Positions 6,879 to 15,982 of a stretch of 64,000 bases of DNA are shown here, one piece after another. The notes under the pieces are model-generated. The model ran no database searches and was not told the origin of the DNA. It saw nothing but the letters and a program-made list of their open reading frames with translations. Position 1 is the stretch's first letter; every line of letters begins with the position of its first letter. The stretch lies in the NCBI GenBank assembly GCA_001897525.1, contig MKTB01000015.1, forward strand, positions 186,001-250,000, written 5' to 3'. A program made the translations under genes and the position numbers. The stretch comes from Bacteroidetes bacterium 43-16. GTDB lineage: Bacteria; Bacteroidota; Bacteroidia; Chitinophagales; Chitinophagaceae.

Positions 6879-9785
6879 TTACTTTACTACAAATTTTGAT
6901 TGATAAGTACCTTTCAGTCCTGCGGAAACCTGCAACAGGTAAACGCCCGCGCTTAAATCCTGCGTAGGCACAATTATCGTCTTAGTTGCGGACTGCATCT
7001 TGAAGCGTAATTTACCCGTTACATCCAATACCTCTATCGTCATTGGCTGGGCCTCTTTAGCCGTAATCGTTAAAGCTTGTCCCTGGCTTACCGGGTTGGG
7101 ATGCACGGCAATGTCACTCAATTTATGTTGCTCGCGGAGGTTGACCGTACCACAACCGGTGCCGGCGATCCAGTTAGCTGCATCTAATCCTACAGGCTGT
7201 CCCAGGTATTGATTAGGCCCTTTATCGATAATCACAGCCGGGCAATCATCAAAAGTCCAGTTGGCCAGCAAACCGTTGGTGCCGGAAGGTACTGCACATA
7301 CGCCTGCCTGTATCTCTGCTGCTGACAGAGCTTTGCTCCATAAAGCAACCCCATCAAGACTACCATGCAGGCAGCGGTCATTGGAGCTGTTCCTGCCCAG
7401 GAAGAAGGTGCCGCTAGCCCCGTAAGTGCCAGTGACACTCATACTGGCATCCTCTACCCCATCAATAAAAATACGCATTGTCGCACCATCATAAGTACCG
7501 GTAATATTGTGCCATTGGGCTACCGTGACGGCTGAATTCGAAGTCAGCTTCTTCGCCTGCCCGTTAATGCTTAATACAAATTGTACCTTATCTTTTGGCA
7601 CAGATGCATCGCCAAACCGGAGCATTGCCGTGTTGCCATCCCCGTTTTCAATACCTGCGATACTGGAAATGAAAGGACTGCTTGTTTTGAACGATTCCGG
7701 TTTTACCCATGCACTAATGCTCATGGCATTGCCCGAAAGCGTTAAATTGCCTGCATCTACATATTCATCCGTTCCGTTCAGCGATAAATAATATTCCGTT
7801 CCGGCACCGGCATTGGGTGGCCAGGCAAAAGACTGGTTCACCGGTGTTGAGGCCACTCCTGAAGTATTGACTGCCACTACGCGAATGGTAGCATTAGCTT
7901 CTGAACCGTCTCTCTGGATGTTCTTGACATAAAAAGCATTGTTGGGCGTGCGACCCAGCCATACCAATTGGTTATTACCCAATACCCTGTAGATATCATA
8001 ATACCAGATATCGGTCGCTGTACTAGGATTAAATTTCACTTCCACCTCTGCCAGGTCGCAGGCGGCATATTCCTGTAAAGCCAGTCCCGTAACGGCAGCA
8101 GGCACTGTAGCCGCAGTTTGATTGAATACGGCAAGCTCCCCGATGTTGATCTCATAGTTGGGATCGTTACCCTCAAACTGCAAGCCTATGGTGGAAATGG
8201 TTTTGTTCAGGTAAGCAGATAAAGGTAGTGAATCTGTGGTCCAGCCATTACCTGCCGGATCGGTATTCAGGTACACCAGCGTCTGCGGTGCATCGGCAAA
8301 AGCCAGTGCCAGCTTCATATTAGAAGCCCCGGCTGCAGGCTTCTTATACTTTATCCTTAAATAAGCATTGGCATTGCTGAGCAGCAATTTAGTATTGTAC
8401 AGTTTTAGGGTTGTCGTATTACCCGTATTCAGGTTGCCGCTTACTTTTATTGAATTCCCCCCTTCATAGGCGGTATTAAAATCCAAGGCTACGTCCAGCA
8501 ATGTACCACTGCCCGAGCGGTTCCAGCGCCAGGTAGGCATAATGTCCTGTGCACTCTGGTTGTGCCAGGCTTTGGCCGAAAGCTGTGTACCCCCTATCCA
8601 GAAACCATCTGTACCATGACCTGCATTGAAGCGGGTGATAAAAGGAAACTGCTGGATAACGGATTTCTCATTATAATATTTTGCGAAGCCGGGCCAGCCA
8701 GAACTTGGCGGAGTGCAGGGATTATTGGTAGCGCCCATCCAGAACCGGGATTCTCTTTGATAGAACAAGGGAATATCATTCTTATCGGGGCTGCTGTGGA
8801 AGGTCCAGCTGGGCACGTACAAGCCTACAGAAGTATTGGGATTGGCCACAGTCGGGAAAATAGCATTCCAGTTGATAGAAGTATTGTAACCGTTGGCCTG
8901 TACATCAATACCGGCCAGCAGGTCCAGAGCACTGCGGTTCAATGTGGCCGCTTTGGTCTTGGAATTGGCGAGTTTCGTCGCATTCCAGGCAAAATCCAGG
9001 AACATGGTTTGCGATACCAGGTCTGTACCATCCTGGAACATTCTTTTATTGGCATCATTCAGTTCGCGCTGCCAGGTCACCGGGCCGGTGGGCAACATGG
9101 CATCATACCACATGATCTCCTGTCCGGGGCTTTTATGTTGCTGGAAATACTTCATGAAAGCGATCATCTTCTCTCCTAAGGCAGCATTAGCACCACCGGT
9201 CTCCTGGTTGATGAACCAACCGTCAAAGCCGTAATAGTCGGCAATATCAATCAGTTTATCGGCAATGATATAATTACCGTTTACATCTGTCTGCAACAAA
9301 TGCTCCAGCCATTGTAACTGTCCGCCATAAGAGACAGGCGGCAGGAAGACCGTACCCATTACTTTTACCCCATTGCGGTGACCGGCATCGATCCAGGTCG
9401 CATTGGGGGCCAGGATCAGGCCTTCACCTGCCGAGCCGCCCCACATCACGAAATAGTCGAGGTATTGCCAGTAGGTAAAACTATATTCTCCGGCATGGTC
9501 ATAGCCCTGGGAAGGGTTGCCGGAAGTATTGGCATTGGTAATAGCGAGTGAAGCTAACTTTAAACCCATCGGGCGGTTGGCGATACAAGCCGCATCTACA
9601 TCTGTAAAGCGGGAAGCAAGTGGTACGGCCGACCTGTTAAAGGCTGAAGACGGATCACTTGCAGGACTCCAGGTGAGCAGGTCATTAGGAAACCAATAAT
9701 TGGCATAGGGCTGGTGATTGCCATTTTGCCCGAAAGACATTTGAGCGCATAAGGCCATAAGGCCTGAGCATAAAAATTTACGCAT
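6879..9785 (-). CDS. T9SS-secreted GH85 endo-beta-N-acetylglucosaminidase
   Basis: Predicted extracellular enzyme that cuts the GlcNAc-GlcNAc core of N-glycans. 968 aa. Residues 1-19 form a signal peptide. Residues about 27-400 are the GH85 barrel: YANYWFPNDLLTW, YFVMWGGSAGEGLI, WIDAGHRNGVKVMGTVF and GFDGWFINQETGG, where Asn193 and Glu195 fit the family's catalytic Asn-x-Glu pair. About 430-560 looks like a carbohydrate-binding beta domain, 570-660 fibronectin-III-like, 665-830 a LamG/concanavalin domain (LSLNGTDEYVDAG, WHNITGTYDG), and the last 85 residues a type A T9SS sorting domain (HPNPVSQGQ ... GVYLLQV). It stands alone, with no SusC/SusD genes near. Confidence 0.92.
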   Translation of the reverse strand: MRKFLCSGLMALCAQMSFGQNGNHQPYANYWFPNDLLTWSPASDPSSAFNRSAVPLASRFTDVDAACIANRPMGLKLASLAITNANTSGNPSQGYDHAGEYSFTYWQYLDYFVMWGGSAGEGLILAPNATWIDAGHRNGVKVMGTVFLPPVSYGGQLQWLEHLLQTDVNGNYIIADKLIDIADYYGFDGWFINQETGGANAALGEKMIAFMKYFQQHKSPGQEIMWYDAMLPTGPVTWQRELNDANKRMFQDGTDLVSQTMFLDFAWNATKLANSKTKAATLNRSALDLLAGIDVQANGYNTSINWNAIFPTVANPNTSVGLYVPSWTFHSSPDKNDIPLFYQRESRFWMGATNNPCTPPSSGWPGFAKYYNEKSVIQQFPFITRFNAGHGTDGFWIGGTQLSAKAWHNQSAQDIMPTWRWNRSGSGTLLDVALDFNTAYEGGNSIKVSGNLNTGNTTTLKLYNTKLLLSNANAYLRIKYKKPAAGASNMKLALAFADAPQTLVYLNTDPAGNGWTTDSLPLSAYLNKTISTIGLQFEGNDPNYEINIGELAVFNQTAATVPAAVTGLALQEYAACDLAEVEVKFNPSTATDIWYYDIYRVLGNNQLVWLGRTPNNAFYVKNIQRDGSEANATIRVVAVNTSGVASTPVNQSFAWPPNAGAGTEYYLSLNGTDEYVDAGNLTLSGNAMSISAWVKPESFKTSSPFISSIAGIENGDGNTAMLRFGDASVPKDKVQFVLSINGQAKKLTSNSAVTVAQWHNITGTYDGATMRIFIDGVEDASMSVTGTYGASGTFFLGRNSSNDRCLHGSLDGVALWSKALSAAEIQAGVCAVPSGTNGLLANWTFDDCPAVIIDKGPNQYLGQPVGLDAANWIAGTGCGTVNLREQHKLSDIAVHPNPVSQGQALTITAKEAQPMTIEVLDVTGKLRFKMQSATKTIIVPTQDLSAGVYLLQVSAGLKGTYQSKFVVK

Positions 9786-10111
9786 GGATGTATCATTTAA
9801 AAAGGGAAACTAAATATACAAACTGTACCATCATTTTGCAAGCATCCTTAAGCGCATCTCTAAAAAACATAGGATAAATGCTTATAACAGCAGCCTGGAA
9901 TATAAATATTGCTCATTTAGTATATCTTTAAAGCTCATTTAAAAGAGCGAGAAAAAGGAAATTCATATTTTTCATAAAATCACAAAACACAATACAGCAA
10001 ACAGTTTAATGGATTATAATGTTCTAAAATCATCTAAAAAATAAACCTCGGTGAGTGGCGAATATTAAAATAGTATAGCCCTTATGTAAAATTTAAAATA
10101 GCATTTTTAGC
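9786..10111. other. AT-rich intergenic region without recognisable gene
   Basis: About 330 nt between divergent genes. A possible promoter for the GH85 gene is TTG followed after 20 nt by TATATTTA on the minus strand (about 9813-9843), one base off the -7 consensus. No open frame, tRNA or clear hairpin was seen in the rest. Confidence 0.5.
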
Positions 10112-10119
10112 TACTTTTG
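10112..10119 (+). promoter_or_regulatory. -7 promoter element of the CoA-transferase gene
   Basis: TACTTTTG matches TAnnTTTG and lies 60 nt before the preferred ATG at 10180. No TTG at the -33 distance. Confidence 0.55.
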
Positions 10120-10179
10120 AAACCTGAAATCTGAACAGGAATAAGCAAATTGCTTTCATTTTTTCAAAATACAGAGCAT

Positions 10180-11685
10180 ATGACAGAGCGGATAAGGCTG
10201 GAAAGTTTAAGAAATAAAGTCACTACGGCAGCCATTGCAGCAAATATTATTGAAGATGGCATGGTGGTCGGTTCCAGCGGTTTTACCAAAGCCGGCGACA
10301 GCAAAGCCGTGTTAGCGGCACTTGCAGAGCGCGGCAAAACGGAACAGATCAAGATCACCCTGATGACGGGAGCCTCCCTGGGGCATGACACAGACGGCAA
10401 ACTGGCCGCTGCAGGGGTTTTAGCGAAACGGATGCCTTTCCAGGTAGACAAGACTTTAAGAACAAAGATCAACCAGGGAGAGATCTTATTTATAGATCAG
10501 CACCTGAGCGAAAGTGCAGAACTGCTGCACAACAAGAACCTGCCCCCGGTAGATGTAGCCATTATCGAAGCTGCTTATATTGACCGGGACGGAAGTATTG
10601 TCCCCACTACTTCTGTAGGCAATTCGGCCACCTTTGCGCAACTGGCCAAGAAAGTAATTATCGAGATCAATACAGAAGTACCGGAAAGCATTTTCGGCAT
10701 CCATGATATTTACCAGGCAGAAGATTATCCTTACCGGAATGTGATCCCTATTGTTTCTCCCTGGAATAAGATCGGCAGGAGAAGCATTCCTTTAGATCCT
10801 GCAAAAGTGGAAGCGATCGTGTTTACCAACCTGAAGGATAGCCCTGCTGACATTGCACCACCGGATGAAAAGACCAGCGCCATTGCGCAACACATCCTTA
10901 ATTTCTTTGAAAAAGAAGTGCAATCCGGGCACCTGACCGATCGTTTGTTGCCCATACAGGCAGGCATCGGCAAAGTGGCCAATGCTGTACTGACGGGCTT
11001 TAAAGATAGTAATTTCTATGACCTTTCCATGTTCTCAGAAGTGTTGCAGGACAGCACTTTTGACCTGATCGATGCGGGTAAGTTAAGCTTTGCTTCTGCT
11101 TCCTCCATAACGGTTTCGGAGGCTTGCTATGAGCGCGTCTTCAGCAACCTGGACAAGTACCGGGACAAGATCGTGTTACGACCGCAGAACATCTCCAATA
11201 CACCCGGACTCATCCGTCGTCTGGGTATTATCGCTATTAACACAGCCATCGAATTTGATATTTATGGCAATGTAAATTCCACGCATATCGGCGGCAGCCA
11301 GATCATGAACGGCATCGGCGGCTCCGGTGACTTTGCCCGGAATGCTTACCTCAGCATCTTCGTGACCCAGGCGGCCTCTAAAGGTAACCAGGTATCTCAT
11401 GTACTGCCTATGGTCTCGCATACCGATCATACAGAACATGATGTGGATATTTTAGTGACCGATATCGGCCTGGCCGACCTCAGGGGTTTAGCGCCCCGTG
11501 AGCGTGCGCAGGCGATCATCGATAATTGTGTGCATCCTGATTATAAAGAAGCCTTACAGTCCTATTTTGACCGTGCCTGTGCGCGTGGCGGACATACGCC
11601 GCATCTTTTAGAAGAAGCCTTTTCCTGGCATTTGCAATTCCGGGAAACGGGCAGTATGAAAAAACTTGCAATGGTTTCCACTTGA
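10180..11685 (+). CDS. Acetyl-CoA hydrolase / succinyl-CoA:acetate CoA-transferase family protein
   Basis: Class I CoA-transferase of the AarC/Cat1/Ach1 group; moves CoA between acyl groups such as succinyl-CoA and acetate, or hydrolyses acetyl-CoA. 501 aa from the ATG at 10180; the frame also opens from a TTG ten codons earlier, considered less likely. Catalytic Glu287 lies in SMFSEVLQD, the oxyanion/CoA loop is NGIGGSGDFARNA, and the N-terminal VVGSSGFTKAGD and AGIGKVANAV segments are typical. Single-gene unit ending in a strong terminator. Which substrate pair it uses cannot be told from sequence. Confidence 0.9.
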   Translation: MTERIRLESLRNKVTTAAIAANIIEDGMVVGSSGFTKAGDSKAVLAALAERGKTEQIKITLMTGASLGHDTDGKLAAAGVLAKRMPFQVDKTLRTKINQGEILFIDQHLSESAELLHNKNLPPVDVAIIEAAYIDRDGSIVPTTSVGNSATFAQLAKKVIIEINTEVPESIFGIHDIYQAEDYPYRNVIPIVSPWNKIGRRSIPLDPAKVEAIVFTNLKDSPADIAPPDEKTSAIAQHILNFFEKEVQSGHLTDRLLPIQAGIGKVANAVLTGFKDSNFYDLSMFSEVLQDSTFDLIDAGKLSFASASSITVSEACYERVFSNLDKYRDKIVLRPQNISNTPGLIRRLGIIAINTAIEFDIYGNVNSTHIGGSQIMNGIGGSGDFARNAYLSIFVTQAASKGNQVSHVLPMVSHTDHTEHDVDILVTDIGLADLRGLAPRERAQAIIDNCVHPDYKEALQSYFDRACARGGHTPHLLEEAFSWHLQFRETGSMKKLAMVST

Positions 11686-11691
11686 TATAGC

Positions 11692-11726
11692 AAAGCGGCC
11701 GGTGTCTACCGGCCGCTTTGCTTTTT
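11692..11726 (+). terminator. Intrinsic terminator
   Basis: 12-bp stem AAAGCGGCCGGT / ACCGGCCGCTTT with a 4-nt loop, followed by GCTTTTT, just after the CoA-transferase stop codon. Confidence 0.9.
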
Positions 11727-11875
11727 AGCTGTTCAATTATTAACAGTAAAGTCTAAATTTCCGAAAATGGAATGATTCTTTATAGATAATTTTCTTAATC
11801 TCATTTTAATTGTACATTAAAAAACAGAAAGAATACCAGGAAGTGGATAATAATATAGCACTAGCCTGTAAAAAT

Positions 11876-12169
11876 TTAAGCAATCACTACCTGTTGTGCT
11901 ACACTCCAGGCAGCCGCTTTTGTGGCAAATAATGCTTTCGTTTTGGACCAGGTATCTGCAAAAAAATCGCTGTTGCGGTATTGCTCCAAATATTCAGGGG
12001 CATCCCAAAAGCTGTAGGTAAAGAATACACAGGGATCATTGATGTCCTGTAGTAATTCCAGGTGCGTGCATCCTTCCTGTGCCCTGATCAGGTGTTTTCT
12101 TTCCTCGAATAAAGCTTTAAAGTCTTCTACATGCTCCGCTTTAAAACACATCTTTACGATCCTGATCAT
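11876..12169 (-). CDS. Antibiotic biosynthesis monooxygenase (ABM) domain protein
   Basis: 97 aa ferredoxin-like fold of the ABM family: N-terminal MIRIVKMCF strand, EHVEDFKALFEERKHLIRAQEGC helix region, LELLQDINDP, FFTYSFWDAPEYLEQY. Members include small quinol oxygenases and heme-degrading enzymes, so the substrate is unknown. Its ATG follows the upstream stop by one base, so it is co-translated with the DUF62 gene and probably co-transcribed with metG. Confidence 0.85.
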   Translation of the reverse strand: MIRIVKMCFKAEHVEDFKALFEERKHLIRAQEGCTHLELLQDINDPCVFFTYSFWDAPEYLEQYRNSDFFADTWSKTKALFATKAAAWSVAQQVVIA

Positions 12170-12170
12170 C

Positions 12171-12965
12171 TTAATTAAATTCTATGGTAATGGTATTATA
12201 AATCATCTGGTCCTGCACAAAAGCCTTCAGGCCCAGCAGCTGGGAAGCACTGGAATTCTTGATCCCGATCTCCAGGTAGCCGGCACTGTTGAACATACAG
12301 AACTCCATACCATTGGGCAATTCTGCATAGCTCTCGCTGAGCGCTGTGATCGGCATTTGACGGGGTATTCTCAGGGAAAAATTGCGGCCTTTTTTCTGCT
12401 CCTCAAACTCTTTACGGGTAAGGTTCAAGACTACATTTCCATAACGGTCTACATGCAATACATGACACTCTACCGAGTTTTGCTTGAGCAGCGGCCTTAG
12501 CGGCAAGACTTCTACTTTTGGGCTAAATGCAATCAGCTTTACGGCCTTCAGTTCATAATTTACCCTTTGCAGCTCTGCAATCAGGCTACCGGCCTTGTCC
12601 AGCCATTCGATATAGCTTTTAGACTCGCTGTCTTCGTATTGCCATACAATGGGTTTTTCATCCGAGAAAGTAAATCCCAGCAAACCATTATCTGCTGTGA
12701 TCATAAACTGGTTGTCCACCTTTGCCAGCAAGACTGTAGCCGGCATGGTATGCATCACATCAAAGAGGGAGATATGGACCGAGAAAGCCGGGAAGAAGCG
12801 GTAAGCACTTTTTAATAAATAGCTACACTGGACTAAATTATGCGGGGAAACTGCATGGGACAGGTCGATCAGCCTCAGCTCGGGACTATGTTGCAGGAAC
12901 ATCCCCTTTGCTATGGCAACCGAATTATCTCCGTTTCCAAAATCCGAAATCAGTGTAGCTATCAT
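12171..12965 (-). CDS. DUF62 family protein related to SAM hydroxide adenosyltransferase, divergent active site
   Basis: 264 aa. The N terminus TLISDFGNGDNSVAIAKG and the C-terminal HVDRYGNVVLNL (IDRFGN-type SAM-binding segment) plus TADNGLLGF identify the DUF62/fluorinase fold, whose members hydrolyse S-adenosylmethionine to adenosine and methionine. The DPGVG..R segment and the FxGRDxFAP segment that supply Arg and His of the classical Asp-Arg-His triad are not recognisable here (FDVMHTMPAT and YIEWLDKAGSLIA occupy their places). Lies 15 nt after metG, pointing to a methionine-linked operon. Activity is uncertain. Confidence 0.8.
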   Translation of the reverse strand: MIATLISDFGNGDNSVAIAKGMFLQHSPELRLIDLSHAVSPHNLVQCSYLLKSAYRFFPAFSVHISLFDVMHTMPATVLLAKVDNQFMITADNGLLGFTFSDEKPIVWQYEDSESKSYIEWLDKAGSLIAELQRVNYELKAVKLIAFSPKVEVLPLRPLLKQNSVECHVLHVDRYGNVVLNLTRKEFEEQKKGRNFSLRIPRQMPITALSESYAELPNGMEFCMFNSAGYLEIGIKNSSASQLLGLKAFVQDQMIYNTITIEFN

Positions 12966-12980
12966 GTATTCTTTATCAAT

Positions 12981-15071
12981 CTATCTAACGCCTCCACCAG
13001 CTAAAGCCATGGAAGCCGGGCTAACAAAAATCAATTTTCCTTCAGCATCTTCTGCCATCAGGATCATACCGGCACTTTCAATACCGCGCATTTTGCGTGG
13101 TGCGAGGTTGGCCACGACCACTACCTGGCGGCCTACCACCTCTTCCGGTGCATAATGCAAAGCGATACCGGAAACTATGGTGCGCTTTTCAAAGCCCATA
13201 TCCACTTCCAGTTGTAATAATTTATCTGCCTTCTTTACTTTCTCGGCAGACAATACGGTACCTACACGCAGGTCTATTTTTTCAAAATCACCGAACTCGA
13301 TGATGTCTTTCATTTCTGGTAATTCGGCCTCTTTCTCTTCCGGCTCTGCCAGGATGATAGAAGCTTTGGCATTGGCCTGCAGCTTCTCTCTCTGTGCCTC
13401 GATCTCTGCATCTTCCACTTTACGGAACAGCAATTCAGGGGCACGCAAAGGATAGCCTTTTTTCAACAGGTCCATCTTACCGGCATTTTCCCATTCCAGC
13501 ATTCGGTCTACCACGGTCAGCATTTTGCAGATCTTTTTAGCGGTAAAAGGCAGGAAGGGATTGGAAAGGATCGCCAGGTTAGCACATAACTGCAAAGCCA
13601 CATGCAGGCAGTTGTCGATCTTAGCCTGATTTTCCGCTTTTAGTTCCGGTGTTTTGGATAAGCTCCAGGGAGCTATTTCCTGCAAATATTTATTTCCTTT
13701 TCTCGCCAGGTCGATCACTTCAAACAAAGCTTCGCGGAAATGATAGGTCTCAATAGCCTTTTCCACCTTAGCTTTAGATGCCACGATCTCTTTGATCAGG
13801 CTTATGTCCAGCTCTGTCTGCTCTGCTTCATGGTAAGCCGGCACTTTACCATCACACAGCTTATGCATCAGTACCATGGCACGGTTGATAAAGTTGCCGA
13901 AGATATCCACCAGTTCACTGTTGTGTCTTAACTGGAAATCTTTCCAGGTAAAATCATTATCCTTGGTCTCCGGTGCATTGGAGCACAATACATAACGCAG
14001 GGTATCCTGCATATCCGGAAAATCCTGCAGGTATTCATCGATCCACACCGCCCAGTTACGGGAAGTGGACACTTTATCGCCTTCAATATTTAAAAATTCA
14101 TTGGCAGGCACATTTTCCGGCAATACATAGCCGCCATGTGCTTTCAACATAGCCGGGAATATAATACAGTGAAACACGATATTGTCTTTCCCGATAAAAT
14201 GTACCAGTTTGGTATCTTCCTTGCACCAGTAATCATCCCAGGATGTGGGCAACAATTCTTTGGTAGCAGAGATATAACCTATAGGTGCATCAAACCATAC
14301 ATATAATACTTTGCCTTCGGCCCCTTCTACCGGAACAGGCACGCCCCAGTTACTGTCGCGCGTCATGGCACGTGGCTGCAAACCATTGTCCAGCCAGCTT
14401 TTGCACTGCCCATACACATTGGATTTCCATTCGTCTTTCTTGCCCTCTACGATCCATTCTTTCAGGAAGTCTTCATATTGGTTCAATGGGAAATACCAGT
14501 GTTTGGTCATCTTCTTTACCGGCTTTGCATTGCTGAGTGCAGAGCGCGGGTTGATCAGCTGATCGGGAGACAGGGTACTGCCGCATTTCTCACACTGATC
14601 ACCGTAGGCATTTTCATTGCTACAGATAGGACAAGTACCTACAATATAGCGGTCGGCCAGGAATGTTTCCTTTTCTTCATCATAATATTGCTCGCTCTCG
14701 CGCTCTTCAAACAAACCTTCGTCATATAATTTCCTGAAGAAAGCCTGAGAGGTCTGGCGATGCGTATCGGTAGTGGTCCGGGAAAAGATATCAAAAGAGA
14801 TGCCCATGCCGGAAAAACTATCCCCGATGATCTTATGGTATTTATCCACTACATCCTGGGGGCTTACACCTTCTTTCATCGCACGGATCGCGATGGGCAC
14901 TCCATGCTCATCGGTACCGCAAATGAACTTAACATCGCGCTTTTGCGCTCTTTGATAACGTACATATATATCTGATGGTAAATAAGCACCGGCCAGGTGA
15001 CCGATATGCACCGGCCCGTTAGCATAGGGCAAGGCTGCTGTTACCAGAATTCTATTGAAATTTTTTTCCAT
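12981..15071 (-). CDS. metG: Methionine--tRNA ligase with C-terminal tRNA-binding domain
   Basis: Charges tRNA-Met. 696 aa. HIGH box in VHIGHLAG at residues 22-25, zinc knuckle [26 protein letters not shown], and the KMSKS-type loop [10 protein letters not shown] (KVSTS). The C-terminal 110 residues form an EMAPII-like tRNA-binding domain ([26 protein letters not shown]). Heads an apparent three-gene operon with the DUF62 and ABM genes. Its -7 box ends only 4 nt before the ATG. Confidence 0.97.
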   Translation of the reverse strand: MEKNFNRILVTAALPYANGPVHIGHLAGAYLPSDIYVRYQRAQKRDVKFICGTDEHGVPIAIRAMKEGVSPQDVVDKYHKIIGDSFSGMGISFDIFSRTTTDTHRQTSQAFFRKLYDEGLFEERESEQYYDEEKETFLADRYIVGTCPICSNENAYGDQCEKCGSTLSPDQLINPRSALSNAKPVKKMTKHWYFPLNQYEDFLKEWIVEGKKDEWKSNVYGQCKSWLDNGLQPRAMTRDSNWGVPVPVEGAEGKVLYVWFDAPIGYISATKELLPTSWDDYWCKEDTKLVHFIGKDNIVFHCIIFPAMLKAHGGYVLPENVPANEFLNIEGDKVSTSRNWAVWIDEYLQDFPDMQDTLRYVLCSNAPETKDNDFTWKDFQLRHNSELVDIFGNFINRAMVLMHKLCDGKVPAYHEAEQTELDISLIKEIVASKAKVEKAIETYHFREALFEVIDLARKGNKYLQEIAPWSLSKTPELKAENQAKIDNCLHVALQLCANLAILSNPFLPFTAKKICKMLTVVDRMLEWENAGKMDLLKKGYPLRAPELLFRKVEDAEIEAQREKLQANAKASIILAEPEEKEAELPEMKDIIEFGDFEKIDLRVGTVLSAEKVKKADKLLQLEVDMGFEKRTIVSGIALHYAPEEVVGRQVVVVANLAPRKMRGIESAGMILMAEDAEGKLIFVSPASMALAGGGVR

Positions 15072-15075
15072 TTTG

Positions 15076-15083
15076 CAAAGGTA
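15076..15083 (-). promoter_or_regulatory. -7 promoter element of metG
   Basis: Minus strand TACCTTTG, a perfect TAnnTTTG, with only four bases between its last G and the metG ATG. This predicts a leaderless or nearly leaderless mRNA. No TTG at the expected -33 distance. Confidence 0.65.
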
Positions 15084-15298
15084 AAGTATATATTAATTGA
15101 GTAAAAATTTCATTAAGCTTTCTATATGATGCTACTGGATATTTATGCCGGGCAGGGAACCTTCCTTTTTGCCGGTCCTCATTCTGCAGCCCCTGCTTAA
15201 AACAAGTAGCCGATAATATAGCAGAAACCCTAAATTTGTACAATCATTAACGAACATATATCTCAAAAAGTAGGTATTTTGCACGCTTATTCCCATCC

Positions 15299-15961
15299 AT
15301 GTCATCACATCATTTTGTAAGAGAAAATCAGGAGCCTGCATTAATTATTGCCAATGGCGCTGCATGCAGCATGGACCTGTTACAACAATTGTTGGAATGG
15401 GCACCGCTGGTCATTGTACTGGACACAGCCGTGAGCCGGGTCATGGAGCTGGGCATCAAGGTGGACGTGCTCCTGGGGGATTTTGACGAGGACTTTGATG
15501 CGGAATACTACCGCAGCCTGCAATATCCTTTGGAGATCGTGCACACGCCCGACCAGATGCACACAGATCTGGATAAAGCTTATCTGTACCTTATAGAAAG
15601 GGGGATCAAAGCCGTCAATGTAGTATGGGCTACCGGCCGCAGGGCAGATCACAGCATAACCAATATGACGAACATAGCCCGTTACCGGGAGCAATTGAAG
15701 ATCGTATTATATGATGATTATTCCAAGATCTTCCTGTTGCCTTATCAATTTGAAAAATGGTATCCTAAAAATTACAAATTGTCCCTGATCCCTGTAGGGG
15801 AAGCTAAGCACATCAGCACCGGCAATCTTGCCTACCCGCTATCCGATGAGACATTAAGAATAGGTTACCGCAGCGGTTCCTCCAACCATGTCCGCGAAGA
15901 TGGCTTTGTACAGATCAGCTACACAGAAGGTGATTTATTGATGATGGAGTGTAAAGACTAA
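15299..15961 (+). CDS. Thiamine diphosphokinase
   Basis: Transfers pyrophosphate from ATP to thiamine, giving thiamine diphosphate. 220 aa. Family motifs in order: IIANGAACS (nucleotide site), DTAVSRVMELGIKVDVLLGDFDED (GDFDS-type metal site), TPDQMHTDLDKAY, WATGRRADHSITN, and C-terminal GSSNHV. The gene starts the plus-strand cluster with an ABC exporter and uvrA; the 22-nt gap to the ABC gene suggests co-transcription. No TPP riboswitch is visible upstream. Confidence 0.92.
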   Translation: MSSHHFVRENQEPALIIANGAACSMDLLQQLLEWAPLVIVLDTAVSRVMELGIKVDVLLGDFDEDFDAEYYRSLQYPLEIVHTPDQMHTDLDKAYLYLIERGIKAVNVVWATGRRADHSITNMTNIARYREQLKIVLYDDYSKIFLLPYQFEKWYPKNYKLSLIPVGEAKHISTGNLAYPLSDETLRIGYRSGSSNHVREDGFVQISYTEGDLLMMECKD

Positions 15962-15982
15962 TTTTAAAAAGCATTCATTGAA

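Noticed and set aside
8562-9179. 205-codon frame opposite the GH85 gene
   Set aside because: Shadow of the GH85 reading frame.
15072-15298. TPP riboswitch before the thiamine kinase gene
   Set aside because: The expected conserved thi-box segments (CUGAGA and ACCUGAUC-type) are not seen.
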